In this document: piece by piece, positions 35,808 through 45,719 of the stretch | How positions within the stretch are numbered: position 1 is the first letter of the stretch | Layout: each line of letters opens with the position of its first letter | Source of the DNA: an unicellular cyanobacterium SU2 | GTDB taxonomy: Bacteria > Cyanobacteriota > Cyanobacteriia > Cyanobacteriales > Microcystaceae | DNA length: 61,987 bases | Assembly (NCBI GenBank): GCA_002110465.1 | Contig: NEED01000060.1 | Span: 1 to 61,987 of the forward strand | Direction of reading: 5' to 3' | Translations under genes and position numbers: made by a program | Notes under the pieces: model-generated | What the model was told of the DNA's origin: nothing | The model's input: the letters and a program-made list of their open reading frames with translations, nothing else | Database searches by the model: none

Positions 35808-37694
35808 TCATCCAGGAATAAACGGAAATACTAATGGAACAAGTAGGAGTGTAACGAGATATGTCAGCAATAAAAGTGGTACTCCCACCTTAACAAAGTC
35901 CAAAAAACTATACCGACCTGGTTCAACTACCAGGGTCACAACTGGAGTTGAAACTGGGGTTGAATAAGCTGCGGATGCGGCAATCGCAACTGCTACCGCA
36001 AATCCATACGGAGAAATATTAAGTGCTTCGGCTGCGTAGATGGCAATAGGTGAAACTAGGACTGCGGATGCCGTGTTGGATAGTATGAGCCCTATTCCAG
36101 CAGTGAGGAAAAATAGTACAGTTAGCATCATATACGGTCCCGAACCTTTCATAATCGACAATAAACTATCTACTAGCAAACGAGTACCACCACTCTTCTC
36201 TAAAGCATCGGCTAGTGGGAGCATACCAGCGATGAGAACCAGACTACTCCAGTGGATTGCTTGATAAGCATCTTCCATCGTGATGCAACGAGTAAATACT
36301 GCAGCCAGTGCCGCCATTAGTACAGCCGTTACCAGAGGTATAATATTAAACACGGTGAGCAGTATCATCGTAAAAAGGATAGCAATTGCCGTGGGCATAC
36401 GACGATAAGAGGTCACAACCTCAGTGTGTTCTGAGGGCAACTCTGTCACGATGAAATCGTGGAGATGAGATTGTAACTTCCGAATACTATTCCAGCACCC
36501 AACAACAAAAAGGCTATCTGAAGGATGCAATGGAGAATCCTCAAAGTTAGAAACAACCTGCCGCGCGTGACGTAATCCTAGTACTTGTAGATTATAGTTT
36601 GATCGAAATTTTCCTTCTCGAATTGACTTGCCAATTAAACCTGACTCTGGGTGAATAAGCACAACGGCTCCGCCGATTTCCCAAAGCCACCGCTGGCTTT
36701 CCTTGGAGGATATTGGCAGCCTCATTAAACTTTGTTCAGTATTTAAGCCATCGCTATGTTGGGAGTTCTCCATCACCAGGAGCGAATCTTTGGCACGGAG
36801 GTCGATATCAGAACTAGGCATGGGAATAAGTTGCACTCCACTTCTTTTAGGACGAGAAATACCTAGAATTCTTAACCCATATTGACTTTCGAGATCAGCT
36901 TCTGCAATAGTTTTGCTGATCAAGGATGAGTCGTTCTCAACGCGAAATAGAGCAATGCGTTCTCCAATTTGGAAATCTTCCGAAATTTCACCGATGGAGC
37001 GCAGGGGTTTATCGGAAACTAAAATATCCGTACCTTGGGGCAAAAGGCGTCGTCCCATCAACAAAATATAAGCAATTGCTACTGCTAGAATTGCAAAGCC
37101 TATAGGTGTAATGCCAAAAAAACCTAATCCCTCAAAGCCCGCTTCTCTGAGCTGATAATGCACCACAAGATTGGGTGGCGTGGCTATCAAAGTTAGCATC
37201 CCACTGATCAGCGCAGCATAAGACATGGGCATCAACAAGCGTTGAGGACTTAAATTCGTCTCCGAAGTGATCCGTAAGACAATAGGAATAAAAATTGCCA
37301 CCACAGCTGTCGAACTCATTGCCATACCCAAGATTCCAGCTCCGAGCATAACCAGGATGATCAGGGGCATCTCATTACTACCAGCATTTTTTAGAATCCA
37401 GTTGCTTAGCGCACGCGCAACACCTGTTTGCAGGAGCATCTCTCCAACGACAAGCAAAGCAGCTACCAAAATGACAACACTGCTGCCAAAACCAGCGAGA
37501 GCTTCACTAACAGTGAGAGTATTACTCAATATCAATGCAATAACAACTAGTAAAGCGACAATATCATATCTGATTATGTTGGTCGCCATTAAAGCACCAG
37601 CCACCAAGATTAGGGCAAATATAAAAGTGATTTCACTAGTCATATACGGGGGTCGATTAGTTCTTAAGAGAGCGAGAACATAGTTGTCACTCAT
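35808..37694 (-). CDS. SLC13-type sodium/anion symporter with two RCK-C (TrkA-C) domains
   Basis: A 628-residue transporter. N-terminal TM helices (about 17-205) carry LVAALLVVGEMLLQTG and IATPPNLVV. Two cytoplasmic TrkA-C domains follow (about 220-310 and 320-410), then the second TM half (about 425-628) with ILSNTASAVLVSPIAI. This architecture is used for sulfate, silicate or dicarboxylate transport in bacteria. The substrate is not visible. Convergent with the CPBP gene. Confidence 0.88.
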   Translation of the reverse strand: MSDNYVLALLRTNRPPYMTSEITFIFALILVAGALMATNIIRYDIVALLVVIALILSNTLTVSEALAGFGSSVVILVAALLVVGEMLLQTGVARALSNWILKNAGSNEMPLIILVMLGAGILGMAMSSTAVVAIFIPIVLRITSETNLSPQRLLMPMSYAALISGMLTLIATPPNLVVHYQLREAGFEGLGFFGITPIGFAILAVAIAYILLMGRRLLPQGTDILVSDKPLRSIGEISEDFQIGERIALFRVENDSSLISKTIAEADLESQYGLRILGISRPKRSGVQLIPMPSSDIDLRAKDSLLVMENSQHSDGLNTEQSLMRLPISSKESQRWLWEIGGAVVLIHPESGLIGKSIREGKFRSNYNLQVLGLRHARQVVSNFEDSPLHPSDSLFVVGCWNSIRKLQSHLHDFIVTELPSEHTEVVTSYRRMPTAIAILFTMILLTVFNIIPLVTAVLMAALAAVFTRCITMEDAYQAIHWSSLVLIAGMLPLADALEKSGGTRLLVDSLLSIMKGSGPYMMLTVLFFLTAGIGLILSNTASAVLVSPIAIYAAEALNISPYGFAVAVAIAASAAYSTPVSTPVVTLVVEPGRYSFLDFVKVGVPLLLLTYLVTLLLVPLVFPFIPG

Positions 37695-37868
37695 TGTTGC
37701 CCCTCAGCATAACTGATGTTCTCATTTACTTTCAAGAAAAAAGTACATGATTACCACTGTTCAGTGTCTTATTTTCTAGGGTCACTTGATCTTTCAACTG
37801 AATTGACGCGAACTTTTCTCCGTCGTGTCAGTCAATGACAAAGAGTTTTAATTTAAAGCGAATTAATT

Positions 37869-38939
37869 ATGTCAAATCAGAATACAAATCATTTTAACAT
37901 TCCTCCTTGGTTATTTCGAGGCTTAGCTTTTCCTTTAATTGTGTTGAATATCTGGGTTTTTGTTTTTGTTTTTAACGCATTTCAAGGGATTTTTTCGTCT
38001 TTTATCCTAGCTGGATTTATTTCCTTATTTCTTAACCATCCGATTAGTTTCTTAAGAAGACGATTTCAGTTTAGTAAAAGAAATGCAATTTTATTAGTTT
38101 TCTTAGGCTTTATTCTAGTTTTTCTAGGAATCGCATTAATTTTAATTCCTATCATAGTTGTTAAATTTTCTGAACTTCTTAATATATTGCCTAACTGGAT
38201 TGACTTAGCGACTCTTCGACTCAATAATTTAAGCGAATGGGCGAATGATAGTAATATCATTGATACTGAACAAATTCTTGCTAATCTCACCCAAAACTTG
38301 CAAAATCAGTTACGAGCCTTAATTAAATTCATTCCAGGTTTTGTGTTTGGAACCCTGGGCAATGTTTTAAATATTTTCTTCATTTTCGTGTTGACAATTT
38401 TCTTTTTGTTCTACGGCAAATCACTCTTAAAAAATTCTCTCCAATCTTGGTTATCCTATGAAATTGGGGAAACTATACAAAATACACTATACCGCAATTT
38501 CAATAGCTATCTCTTAAATCAATTAATCTTAGCCAGTGTCTTGACAGTCACTATGATTCCTACTTTACTGCTAATAAAAGCTCCTTTTCCTTTATTATTT
38601 GGTTTAACCATTGGAATTATGGGATTTATCCCCTTTGGGGCTGTCATTAGTATCTTAGGTATTAGTTTTATTTTATGTTTAGGAAATTTTTGGATAGGAT
38701 TGAGAGTTTTAATTATCCTGCTCGTTGTTGATCAAATGATTGAAAATACGTTGCCTCCTCGTCTTCTGGGAAAATTAACTGGACTTAATCCGATTGTCAT
38801 CTTATTGTCTGTGATGGTGGGAGCCACATTAGGGGATTTTATTGGATTAATTACGGCCGTCCCCATTGCAGCAACCCTTAAAAGTTTAATCGTAACCTTC
38901 AGTGAATCAGAGTCTGAGCAAATTGAGCAAATTCCTTAA
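37869..38939 (+). CDS. AI-2E family (PerM-type) membrane permease, copy 2
   Basis: A 356-residue paralog of the protein at 243-1340. It aligns over the whole length, from FNIPPWLFRGLAFPLIVLNI to LLGKLTGLNPIVILLSVMVG, with the same TM layout and a soluble loop near 110-160. The two copies differ most in that loop. The substrate is unknown. The presence of two copies within 37 kb points to duplication or specialised roles. Confidence 0.86.
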   Translation: MSNQNTNHFNIPPWLFRGLAFPLIVLNIWVFVFVFNAFQGIFSSFILAGFISLFLNHPISFLRRRFQFSKRNAILLVFLGFILVFLGIALILIPIIVVKFSELLNILPNWIDLATLRLNNLSEWANDSNIIDTEQILANLTQNLQNQLRALIKFIPGFVFGTLGNVLNIFFIFVLTIFFLFYGKSLLKNSLQSWLSYEIGETIQNTLYRNFNSYLLNQLILASVLTVTMIPTLLLIKAPFPLLFGLTIGIMGFIPFGAVISILGISFILCLGNFWIGLRVLIILLVVDQMIENTLPPRLLGKLTGLNPIVILLSVMVGATLGDFIGLITAVPIAATLKSLIVTFSESESEQIEQIP

Positions 38940-39042
38940 CTTTGTTGATTTCGTCAATGGTGGGAACAGCTCGTTCTATAAGAAACAGAGTAAGCGGATG
39001 GGTTGAAAAATAGAGTTTTTTGGGTAACACTGTCAGGCTAAA

Positions 39043-39375
39043 TTGAACCAAGTTAAGCAAATAAATTACATTCAGAACAGTCTAGAAAACATAGGCAAAT
39101 TTATTGTAGAAGTAATCAAATTTTCTGGTATTTTTGACTATCAAGTTTCTCTGTCTAAACCTGGTAGCTACCCACCAAAATTCTTAGGATTAGATATTAT
39201 GTTTGATGAGCAATTTAAGCCTTGGCTGTTAGAAATTGAACGTTATCCTGGAGTAGGAGGTGTTTTCCCAGAGACAAAACGAATTAATAACAGTTTCAAG
39301 CAAGATTATTTTAATTTGATAATACAACCTAGTTCCTCTTTACTTAGTCAATCATTCCTTGGACTGACATCATAA
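39043..39375 (+). pseudogene. Tubulin-tyrosine-ligase-like fragment
   Basis: A frame of about 110 residues starting at a TTG. It contains FLGLDIMFDEQFKPWLLEIE, the typical TTL C-terminal stretch with acidic metal ligands. The N-terminal ATP-grasp part of a full protein (usually above 350 residues) is missing. Upstream 38941-39042 shows no matching frame. It is probably a decayed remnant. TTL-like proteins are mainly eukaryotic but occur in some bacteria. Confidence 0.6.
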
Positions 39376-39516
39376 TACTGTCATTTTTTGGGTAACAGCT
39401 ACCATTTTTTTGGAGGTAATGCACCAAAGTCACGTTTTTATATCAAATCCGCCTAATCAGTAAACGTTAAAATTTTTCTGTAAACTTATTTTTCCCTGCT
39501 TCCCCTGCCTACCTAA

Positions 39517-39622
39517 TGTTTGTGAATAAAACATTAAGTTGATTTTGATCGTCTTATCGGTTCGTAGTTAACCCTTGAGGATTGATTTCTAAAGGCTAAA
39601 GCCTTTACTACAAGCCTAGATA
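39517..39622. repeat. Dispersed intergenic repeat A, copy 1
   Basis: About 105 bp beginning TGTTTGTGAATAAAACATTA and ending with a hairpin core CTAAAGGCTAAAGCCTTTAC. A similar copy lies inverted at 47906-48014. It fills most of the gap between the TTL relic and the ABC operon, which holds no other feature. Confidence 0.7.
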
Positions 39623-39799
39623 TCATTGTAAGATTGATTTTACAAACAGTCTTTTAAAATCCTAATAATAAGGGGGTTGACTTGTTGTTGTGTCCATCAT
39701 GTTATATTGGGGACTTCCACCCCCTGACTTTAATCCCGATGATTGCTACTTTTAATAATGAAGATTTAGTATTATTTATTATTTCCTAATTGATTCTCT

Positions 39800-40765
39800 A
39801 TGATTGAAGTTGAACACCTCAGCAAAATTTATGGTTCTACTGCTGCTATCCAAGATGTAGACTTTTCTGTGGAAACTGGAGAAATTCTCGGTTTCTTGGG
39901 GCCAAACGGCGCAGGGAAAACTACCACCATGAGGATTTTAACAGGATACATCCCCGCCACCACAGGAACCGCTAAAATTAGTGGTTATGATGTCCATGAA
40001 CAGTCGATGGAAGTTAGGCGACGTATCGGTTATCTTCCCGAAAACCCTCCTTTATACCCTGATATGACGGTAGAAGGTTTTTTGATGTTTGTAGCCAGAA
40101 TTAAAGGCGTAGCAGCCGGCGATCGCGCTTCACGGGTAAAATGGTCAATGGAACGCTGTCAACTCGAAGAGAAACGGAAGGTACTTATTCGTAAGCTGTC
40201 TAAAGGATATAAACAACGGGTGGGAATTGCTCAAGCGATAGTCCATGATCCGCCGGCTATTATTTTAGATGAACCTACCGTTGGACTCGATCCGAAACAA
40301 ATTATCGAAGTGCGCCATCTTATTAAAAGTCTCGCGGGAGAACATACAATTATTTTGTCTACCCATATTCTTCCTGAAGTTAGTATGACTTGCGATCGCG
40401 TCGCGATTATTAATAAAGGTAAAGTCGTGGCGACAGATACCCCAGACAATTTAATGTCCCAACTAACCGAAAGTGGTGGCTATGAACTAGAAGTTTCAGG
40501 AGATATTGAGAGAATAAAACCCCTATTAGCAGAAATTGAAGGGGTTTCTAAAATTACGATTAAAGAAAACCTAAAAGACGATCAATCAAATCACCATCTA
40601 GTTCATATAACGGCTGATTTGAACATAGAACCAGGACGGGAGATTGCAGCCTTAATTATTCAGCAAGGGTTAGCATTGTATGAAATGCGTCGTACTCGTC
40701 CTAGTTTAGAAGATGTTTTCTTAAACTTAATTACTGAAGAATCAGCAGTTGTCAACAATCAATAA
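39800..40765 (+). CDS. ABC transporter ATP-binding protein, GldA-like
   Basis: A 321-residue ATPase. Walker A GPNGAGKTT (about 35-43), signature LSKGYKQRVGIAQA (about 133-146), Walker B AIILDEPTVGLDP, and a C-terminal regulatory extension (about 225-315). The next gene starts inside its last codons, and a GldG-like gene follows, so this is a Gld-type ABC-2 system. In Bacteroidetes such genes support gliding; in cyanobacteria their role is open, possibly envelope polysaccharide or lipid export. Confidence 0.88.
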   Translation: MIEVEHLSKIYGSTAAIQDVDFSVETGEILGFLGPNGAGKTTTMRILTGYIPATTGTAKISGYDVHEQSMEVRRRIGYLPENPPLYPDMTVEGFLMFVARIKGVAAGDRASRVKWSMERCQLEEKRKVLIRKLSKGYKQRVGIAQAIVHDPPAIILDEPTVGLDPKQIIEVRHLIKSLAGEHTIILSTHILPEVSMTCDRVAIINKGKVVATDTPDNLMSQLTESGGYELEVSGDIERIKPLLAEIEGVSKITIKENLKDDQSNHHLVHITADLNIEPGREIAALIIQQGLALYEMRRTRPSLEDVFLNLITEESAVVNNQ

Positions 40766-41555
40766 ATTTATGATTTTAGCGAATTTAATGGCCATTGTCC
40801 GTAAAGAATTTCAGAGTTATTTTACCTCTCCTTTTGCCTATATTATTGCTGCATTTTTTTGGTTGATTTCAGGGTTCTTTTTTGGAGCAATTCTTGACCA
40901 ACTTATCCAAGATATTAGCTTTCTTGAACAAAGTGGACAACTTCCCGAATCCATTGATATTGCTAGTCAATTTTTAGAAGCTTTTTTAGGGGTCATTATT
41001 TCTCTATTCTTAGTGCTTCTTCCTGCCTTATCTATGGGATTATATTCTGAGGAGCGTAAGCGAGGAACCTTAGAATTGTTAGCCACTTCTCCCGTTACCA
41101 ATTGGGTCGTTGCTTGTGGTAAACTTCTAGGGGTTGTTGGCTTTTTCATTGTGTTGATGGTTCCTCTGTGGATTTGGGAAACTATTGCCTTTAGTGCTGC
41201 CGATCCTCCCGTTAATATACAAATTATTTTACTAGCTCATCTGTCTTTATTACTAATTTCTACAGCGATTTTATCATTGGGAATGTTTATTTCATCCTTA
41301 ACAGATAGTTCTATATTAGCCTATATTTTGACTTTTATTTTAATTCTTTTTCTTTGGATTATCGATTTGATTGCTAATAATGTTATTGAACCTTTCAGTA
41401 GCATTTTATCTCATCTTTCTCTATTTGATAGCTATAGTGATATGATTAGAGGGGTTCTAGAACCTAGTAGTTTAATATTATTTACCAGTTATATTTTTAT
41501 TGGTATTTTTCTAACGGCTCAATCTATAGAAGCGTTAAGATTTCAACGATCTTAG
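40749..41555 (+). CDS. ABC-2 type permease, GldF-like
   Basis: A 268-residue protein with six TM helices and the short periplasmic loop typical of ABC-2 permeases. The motif LYSEERKRGTLELLATSPVT (about 97-116) is the coupling region. Its frame overlaps the end of the ATPase gene by 17 bp. An internal ATG at 40770 (MILANLMAI) would give a start just after that stop. Translational coupling is likely. Confidence 0.86.
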   Translation: MSTINKFMILANLMAIVRKEFQSYFTSPFAYIIAAFFWLISGFFFGAILDQLIQDISFLEQSGQLPESIDIASQFLEAFLGVIISLFLVLLPALSMGLYSEERKRGTLELLATSPVTNWVVACGKLLGVVGFFIVLMVPLWIWETIAFSAADPPVNIQIILLAHLSLLLISTAILSLGMFISSLTDSSILAYILTFILILFLWIIDLIANNVIEPFSSILSHLSLFDSYSDMIRGVLEPSSLILFTSYIFIGIFLTAQSIEALRFQRS

Positions 41556-41603
41556 GAATTTCTGATAATTTTTAAAGCGTGAATTAAGTAAAAATAAAAA
41601 AGT

Positions 41604-43541
41604 ATGTTGAAATATCAAACGTTATTAAAATATTTATTCATTCCAGGGTTAATCCTGACTATTGCTGGTTTAGTAGCAGGATTAACAACCAAAAATTGGT
41701 CATCTCTGTATATAAGTTTAATCGTTTCGGGAAGTATTTTATTAGTCGTTTGGCTATTATATTTACTAATTACTGGACGAAGTTTCTGGCAAAAAAGATC
41801 AACCCAAGCAGGAACGAATGCGTTTGTTTCAACCCTATCTCTACTTATTATTTTAGGATTAATTAATTTCTTAGCAGTTCGCTATTTAACTCCTATAGAT
41901 TTAACAGAAAATCAACTTTTTACCCTCTCTCCCCAAAGCCAAGAAATTGTCAAAAATCTTGAGCAACCGGTGAAAGTATGGTTATTTGTTAAAGACCCAA
42001 ATCCGAGAGATAAAGACTTATTAGAAAATTACAGTCGTTATAATGAAAACTTTGAATTTGAATTTGTCGATCCTGATACTAACATTGGATTAACTAAACG
42101 GTTTAACGTTCAGTCGTTAGGAGATGTTTACCTAGAATATGGCGATAAAAAACAATTAGCACAAACCTTAATTGAATTTAACACTCAGCAACCTTTATCA
42201 GAAATAGAATTAACCAATGCTATCGAAAAAATTAAGCGTGATTATACTCCTACGGTTTATTTTCTTCAGGGACATGGAGAATATTCTTTAGAAGCGTCTC
42301 AAGGAGACAGTATTTCTATAGCTGTTAATAGTTTGAAAAATAAAGGGTATAATATCGAACCCCTCAATTTAGTCACACTTTCTAAAATTCCTGATGATGC
42401 AGATACCATCATTATTGCTGGTCCCCAACGGAAATTATTTGAACAAGAAGTTCAAGCATTAGAGGATTATTCAGATCAAGGGGGGAATCTGTTAATATTA
42501 CTTAATCCTAATCTTGAGACTGGATTAGAACCTCTCTTAGAAAAATGGGGAGTACAACTAGATGATCGTATTGTAATAGACGGTTCAGGACAAGGAAATT
42601 TAGTCGGGTTAGGACCTGCAACTCCCTTAATTAATACCTATGGAAATCACCCCATTACCAAAGCATTTAATAAGGGAATTTCTTTCTATCCCCTAGCGCG
42701 TCCCATTGATACAGTTAAAGTTGAAAATGTGGAAGCAACCTCTTTATTAGTAGCTAGTGAACAAATGTGGGCCGAAAGTGATTTAGAGTCTGAAGAATTA
42801 ACCTTTGATGAAACTCAAGATATTGCTGGTCCGTTTGATTTAGGAGTCGCTTTAATTCGCCAAATTAATCTAGAGAAAAACAAGGAACCCCAACCGTCTC
42901 CTTCTCCTACAGAGGAACAAACAGAGGAAAAATCATCTGACAAAGATGTAATGGAAACTCCCACCCCAAAACCGAGTCCAACTCCATCTCCCACACCTTC
43001 TCCCTCTCCATCCCCTACAACAACCCCCAACACTTCTACCCCCTCTCCATCTCCCACAGAGGAAGAGACGACCTCTACACCGAGTCCGACTCCGTCAGAA
43101 ACCCCAAACCCTTCTCCCCCGTCTCCCTCCTCAAATAATAGAAAAGTGAGATTTGTTTCTAATGTTATTACTGTCCAAAATCCTCCTAATTCTCCTCCCT
43201 CACCAACACCAGAAACTGAAGCCAATGAGTCTACTTCTGAAGACAAAACTTCTAAAGACAAAAACAAAACAATTGAATCGCGCTTAGTTGTCATCGGTAA
43301 TTCAACGTTTATAACCGATAATTTGTTCAATCAACAACTAAATGGAGATGTGTTTTTAAATTCAGTTCAGTGGTTAGTCAACCAAGATGATCAACCGTTA
43401 GCAATTCGTCCCAAAGAAGCGAAAAACCGTCGAATTAATTTGACTCCGTTACAAGGGGAATTATTGACTTTTCTAACCCTAGTATTTTTTCCGTTAGGGG
43501 GGTTAGTTGCGGCCATGATAACCTGGTGGCGTAGACGATAA
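41604..43541 (+). CDS. GldG-like ABC auxiliary protein with Pro/Ser/Thr-rich linker
   Basis: A 645-residue protein. Two N-terminal TMs (about 10-30 and 35-57) and a third (about 75-95) precede a GldG-type extracytoplasmic domain (about 100-420, with FLQGHGEYSLEASQG). A low-complexity linker of about 80 residues (about 429-510) repeats PSPTPSPT-like units. One C-terminal TM (about 615-637) ends the protein. It follows the permease by 48 bp. The linker is absent from most relatives and may span the cell wall. Confidence 0.83.
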   Translation: MLKYQTLLKYLFIPGLILTIAGLVAGLTTKNWSSLYISLIVSGSILLVVWLLYLLITGRSFWQKRSTQAGTNAFVSTLSLLIILGLINFLAVRYLTPIDLTENQLFTLSPQSQEIVKNLEQPVKVWLFVKDPNPRDKDLLENYSRYNENFEFEFVDPDTNIGLTKRFNVQSLGDVYLEYGDKKQLAQTLIEFNTQQPLSEIELTNAIEKIKRDYTPTVYFLQGHGEYSLEASQGDSISIAVNSLKNKGYNIEPLNLVTLSKIPDDADTIIIAGPQRKLFEQEVQALEDYSDQGGNLLILLNPNLETGLEPLLEKWGVQLDDRIVIDGSGQGNLVGLGPATPLINTYGNHPITKAFNKGISFYPLARPIDTVKVENVEATSLLVASEQMWAESDLESEELTFDETQDIAGPFDLGVALIRQINLEKNKEPQPSPSPTEEQTEEKSSDKDVMETPTPKPSPTPSPTPSPSPSPTTTPNTSTPSPSPTEEETTSTPSPTPSETPNPSPPSPSSNNRKVRFVSNVITVQNPPNSPPSPTPETEANESTSEDKTSKDKNKTIESRLVVIGNSTFITDNLFNQQLNGDVFLNSVQWLVNQDDQPLAIRPKEAKNRRINLTPLQGELLTFLTLVFFPLGGLVAAMITWWRRR

Positions 43542-43609
43542 AATCGGGTAATATTTTCAATAAAGATGAGGGAATAATTAGTAGTAGTAAACAGTCATTT
43601 AAAAAGGTT

Positions 43610-44203
43610 ATGAAGTTACAGAAAACAACTTGGGGTTTATTAATTACTGCTATTTTCTTATGTACTGCGGTATATTTTTATGAAATACAACTCAAAGAAA
43701 AACAAACAGAAATTCAATCAAAAGATAACAAATTATTTGAATTTTCCGAAGAAGATATTAAACATATAACCATTGAAACTCAACAGGAAACTTTAACATT
43801 TCAGAAGACTGAAGATGAGAAAAATTATTGGAAAATGACTCAACCTAAACAGCAGACTGCTAACGATGCAACCATTTCTTTTTTAACCAATCTTTTAGTC
43901 ACAGGAGAAAGCGATCGCAACTTTATAATTCCCCCTAATCAACAACAAGAATATGGTTTAGATAAGCCATTAGCTACTATAAAAGTAACGTTAAAAGATA
44001 ATTCTAATCATCAAATTATTTTAGGAAACTCCAATTTTAATGATGAGCATTTATATGCCAAAATAGATCCTAATAATGAAAATGAACCAGAGATAGTTAT
44101 TAGCTTAGTTTCTAAAGATTTTCAATATTCAATCGATAGAGAAATCGAAGAATGGTTAACCATAGATAAGCCATCTCAACCTCCAGAAAAACCCGAAGAA
44201 TAG
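43610..44203 (+). CDS. DUF4340 domain protein
   Basis: A 197-residue membrane-anchored protein. An N-terminal TM (about 7-25) precedes a DUF4340 domain with YWKMTQPKQQTANDATIS and YGLDKPLATIKVTL. DUF4340 proteins commonly follow GldG-like genes. It lies 68 bp downstream of that gene and completes the ABC operon. Relatives are often longer with two repeats of the domain; this one is short. Confidence 0.83.
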   Translation: MKLQKTTWGLLITAIFLCTAVYFYEIQLKEKQTEIQSKDNKLFEFSEEDIKHITIETQQETLTFQKTEDEKNYWKMTQPKQQTANDATISFLTNLLVTGESDRNFIIPPNQQQEYGLDKPLATIKVTLKDNSNHQIILGNSNFNDEHLYAKIDPNNENEPEIVISLVSKDFQYSIDREIEEWLTIDKPSQPPEKPEE

Positions 44204-44374
44204 TTGATAGCCTCACGGGGTGACAACCAGTCTCAAGTGAAGGTAGGGGTTAGGGTGTAGGGTATGGGGTGTGGGGAAAAATTTGTTACTCACCCGATAA
44301 TTTGCCAGCCAATTGTATCCGAATTGATAGCAATAAAGCTTTGAAGATCATACCATTCTATCGAGTTCACTTAA

Positions 44375-45706
44375 CTAATTTTTGACTTGAGAACTGGTGA
44401 ATTTAACCTTTAATCCTGAACGCGGATGAAGCGTTGGAATGGGATCAGGTGTCAAATCTTGATCGGATAATATTTCCCAAGTATAGTGACGTAATAACAT
44501 AGAAGCAAAAATCTTCATTTCCATTTGAGCAAAAGCATATCCTAGACAGAATCTAGGTCCTCCTCCAAAACCCACTAAACTGTATTCTGTTTGTTTATGT
44601 TCTGCGCGATCGCTACTGAAACGTTCAGGATCGAATTGTTGGGGATTCGGAAAAATATTACTATCTTGATGGGAAGAATTAATGCGATAGCTAACAATCC
44701 AATCTTGAGGAACATAGTAACCCTCAAAAACAAAGGGTTTAATAACACGACGAAATCCTCCCCCTACTGGCGGATAAAGACGTTCAACTTCCTTGAGAAT
44801 TTGCTCAAGATAGGTCATTTGTTTAAGATTTTGTAGGGTTAAATCGCTTTCAATTCCCAATTGTTCCTGTTCTCTCCTAGCTTTATTTAATATCTCTGGA
44901 TGCTGCTCTAAAGCTAAGCATAAAAACGTTAGCATTGAGGTGGTCGTTTCGTGTCCGGCGAACAATAATAATAATGCTTGAACTTTGATTTCTTCTGTGG
45001 TGAGGCGATCGCCATTTTCATCTCTTGTTTGTAACATTAATCCCAGTGCATCGTCTCCAGGATTAGAACGTCTTTTTTCAATTTCCTGTTCAATATAGGC
45101 TAAAAGTTTATCCCGTGCAGCTAAAGCTTTACCATATTTAGACCAACTTTTTCGGATGGGAAAGATCGCAAATAAACCATTTGTCAACTCAGTAAACCAT
45201 TGAGATAATATCTGTATTTTATCCCCTGGAGAGCTACCCAGTAATAAGACACTTGCTATTTCAAATGTCATTTGTTTAAGTTCAGGGAACCAAGTTAACT
45301 CTTTTTGTATCTCCCAATTTTTTAAATATTTACTGATAATTTGTTGCATTGTTATAGCATATCCAGCTAAAGCTTGTCCGTGAAAAGCTGGCATCAGTAA
45401 CTTACGGTTGCGTTGATGTTCTTCTCCATCTTGTAAAAACAGCGATCGCCCTAAAAGTTCCTTAAAGTTATTGGGCCAACCTCCTCCCCAAGAAAAACAA
45501 TCCATGTGGCTTGATAAGATAAATTTATTGGCTTGTGCGCCAGTCATAAAAACTGTTTTTCGTCCCAAAATATTTGTTTTATAGATGCAACCGTATTGTT
45601 TTTCTCGTTTATCTGCAAAATTGGGATCTAACAAAAATTGAATAGTTTCACCAATAATAGGTAATCCGGTACTACCTGGAGGCAAAGACTGTGATGAATT
45701 GTTCAT
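44375..45706 (-). CDS. Cytochrome P450, CYP120-like
   Basis: A 443-residue P450. The I-helix has LLLFAGHETTTSML (about 249-262), the K-helix has ExxR in KEVERLYPP, and the heme loop is FGGGPRFCLGYAFA (Cys near 388). It resembles cyanobacterial CYP120A1, which binds retinoic acid. An oxidised retinoid or carotenoid-derived substrate is likely but not certain. No redox partner is adjacent. Its start lies 13 bp from the CbiQ stop on the same strand. Confidence 0.9.
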   Translation of the reverse strand: MNNSSQSLPPGSTGLPIIGETIQFLLDPNFADKREKQYGCIYKTNILGRKTVFMTGAQANKFILSSHMDCFSWGGGWPNNFKELLGRSLFLQDGEEHQRNRKLLMPAFHGQALAGYAITMQQIISKYLKNWEIQKELTWFPELKQMTFEIASVLLLGSSPGDKIQILSQWFTELTNGLFAIFPIRKSWSKYGKALAARDKLLAYIEQEIEKRRSNPGDDALGLMLQTRDENGDRLTTEEIKVQALLLLFAGHETTTSMLTFLCLALEQHPEILNKARREQEQLGIESDLTLQNLKQMTYLEQILKEVERLYPPVGGGFRRVIKPFVFEGYYVPQDWIVSYRINSSHQDSNIFPNPQQFDPERFSSDRAEHKQTEYSLVGFGGGPRFCLGYAFAQMEMKIFASMLLRHYTWEILSDQDLTPDPIPTLHPRSGLKVKFTSSQVKN

Positions 45707-45719
45707 ATAACCTTATTGA

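Noticed and set aside
42815-43330. 171-codon minus-strand frame rich in Gly, Val and Glu
   Set aside because: It is the antisense of the Pro/Ser/Thr-rich linker of the GldG-like gene; composition is explained by the repeat codons.
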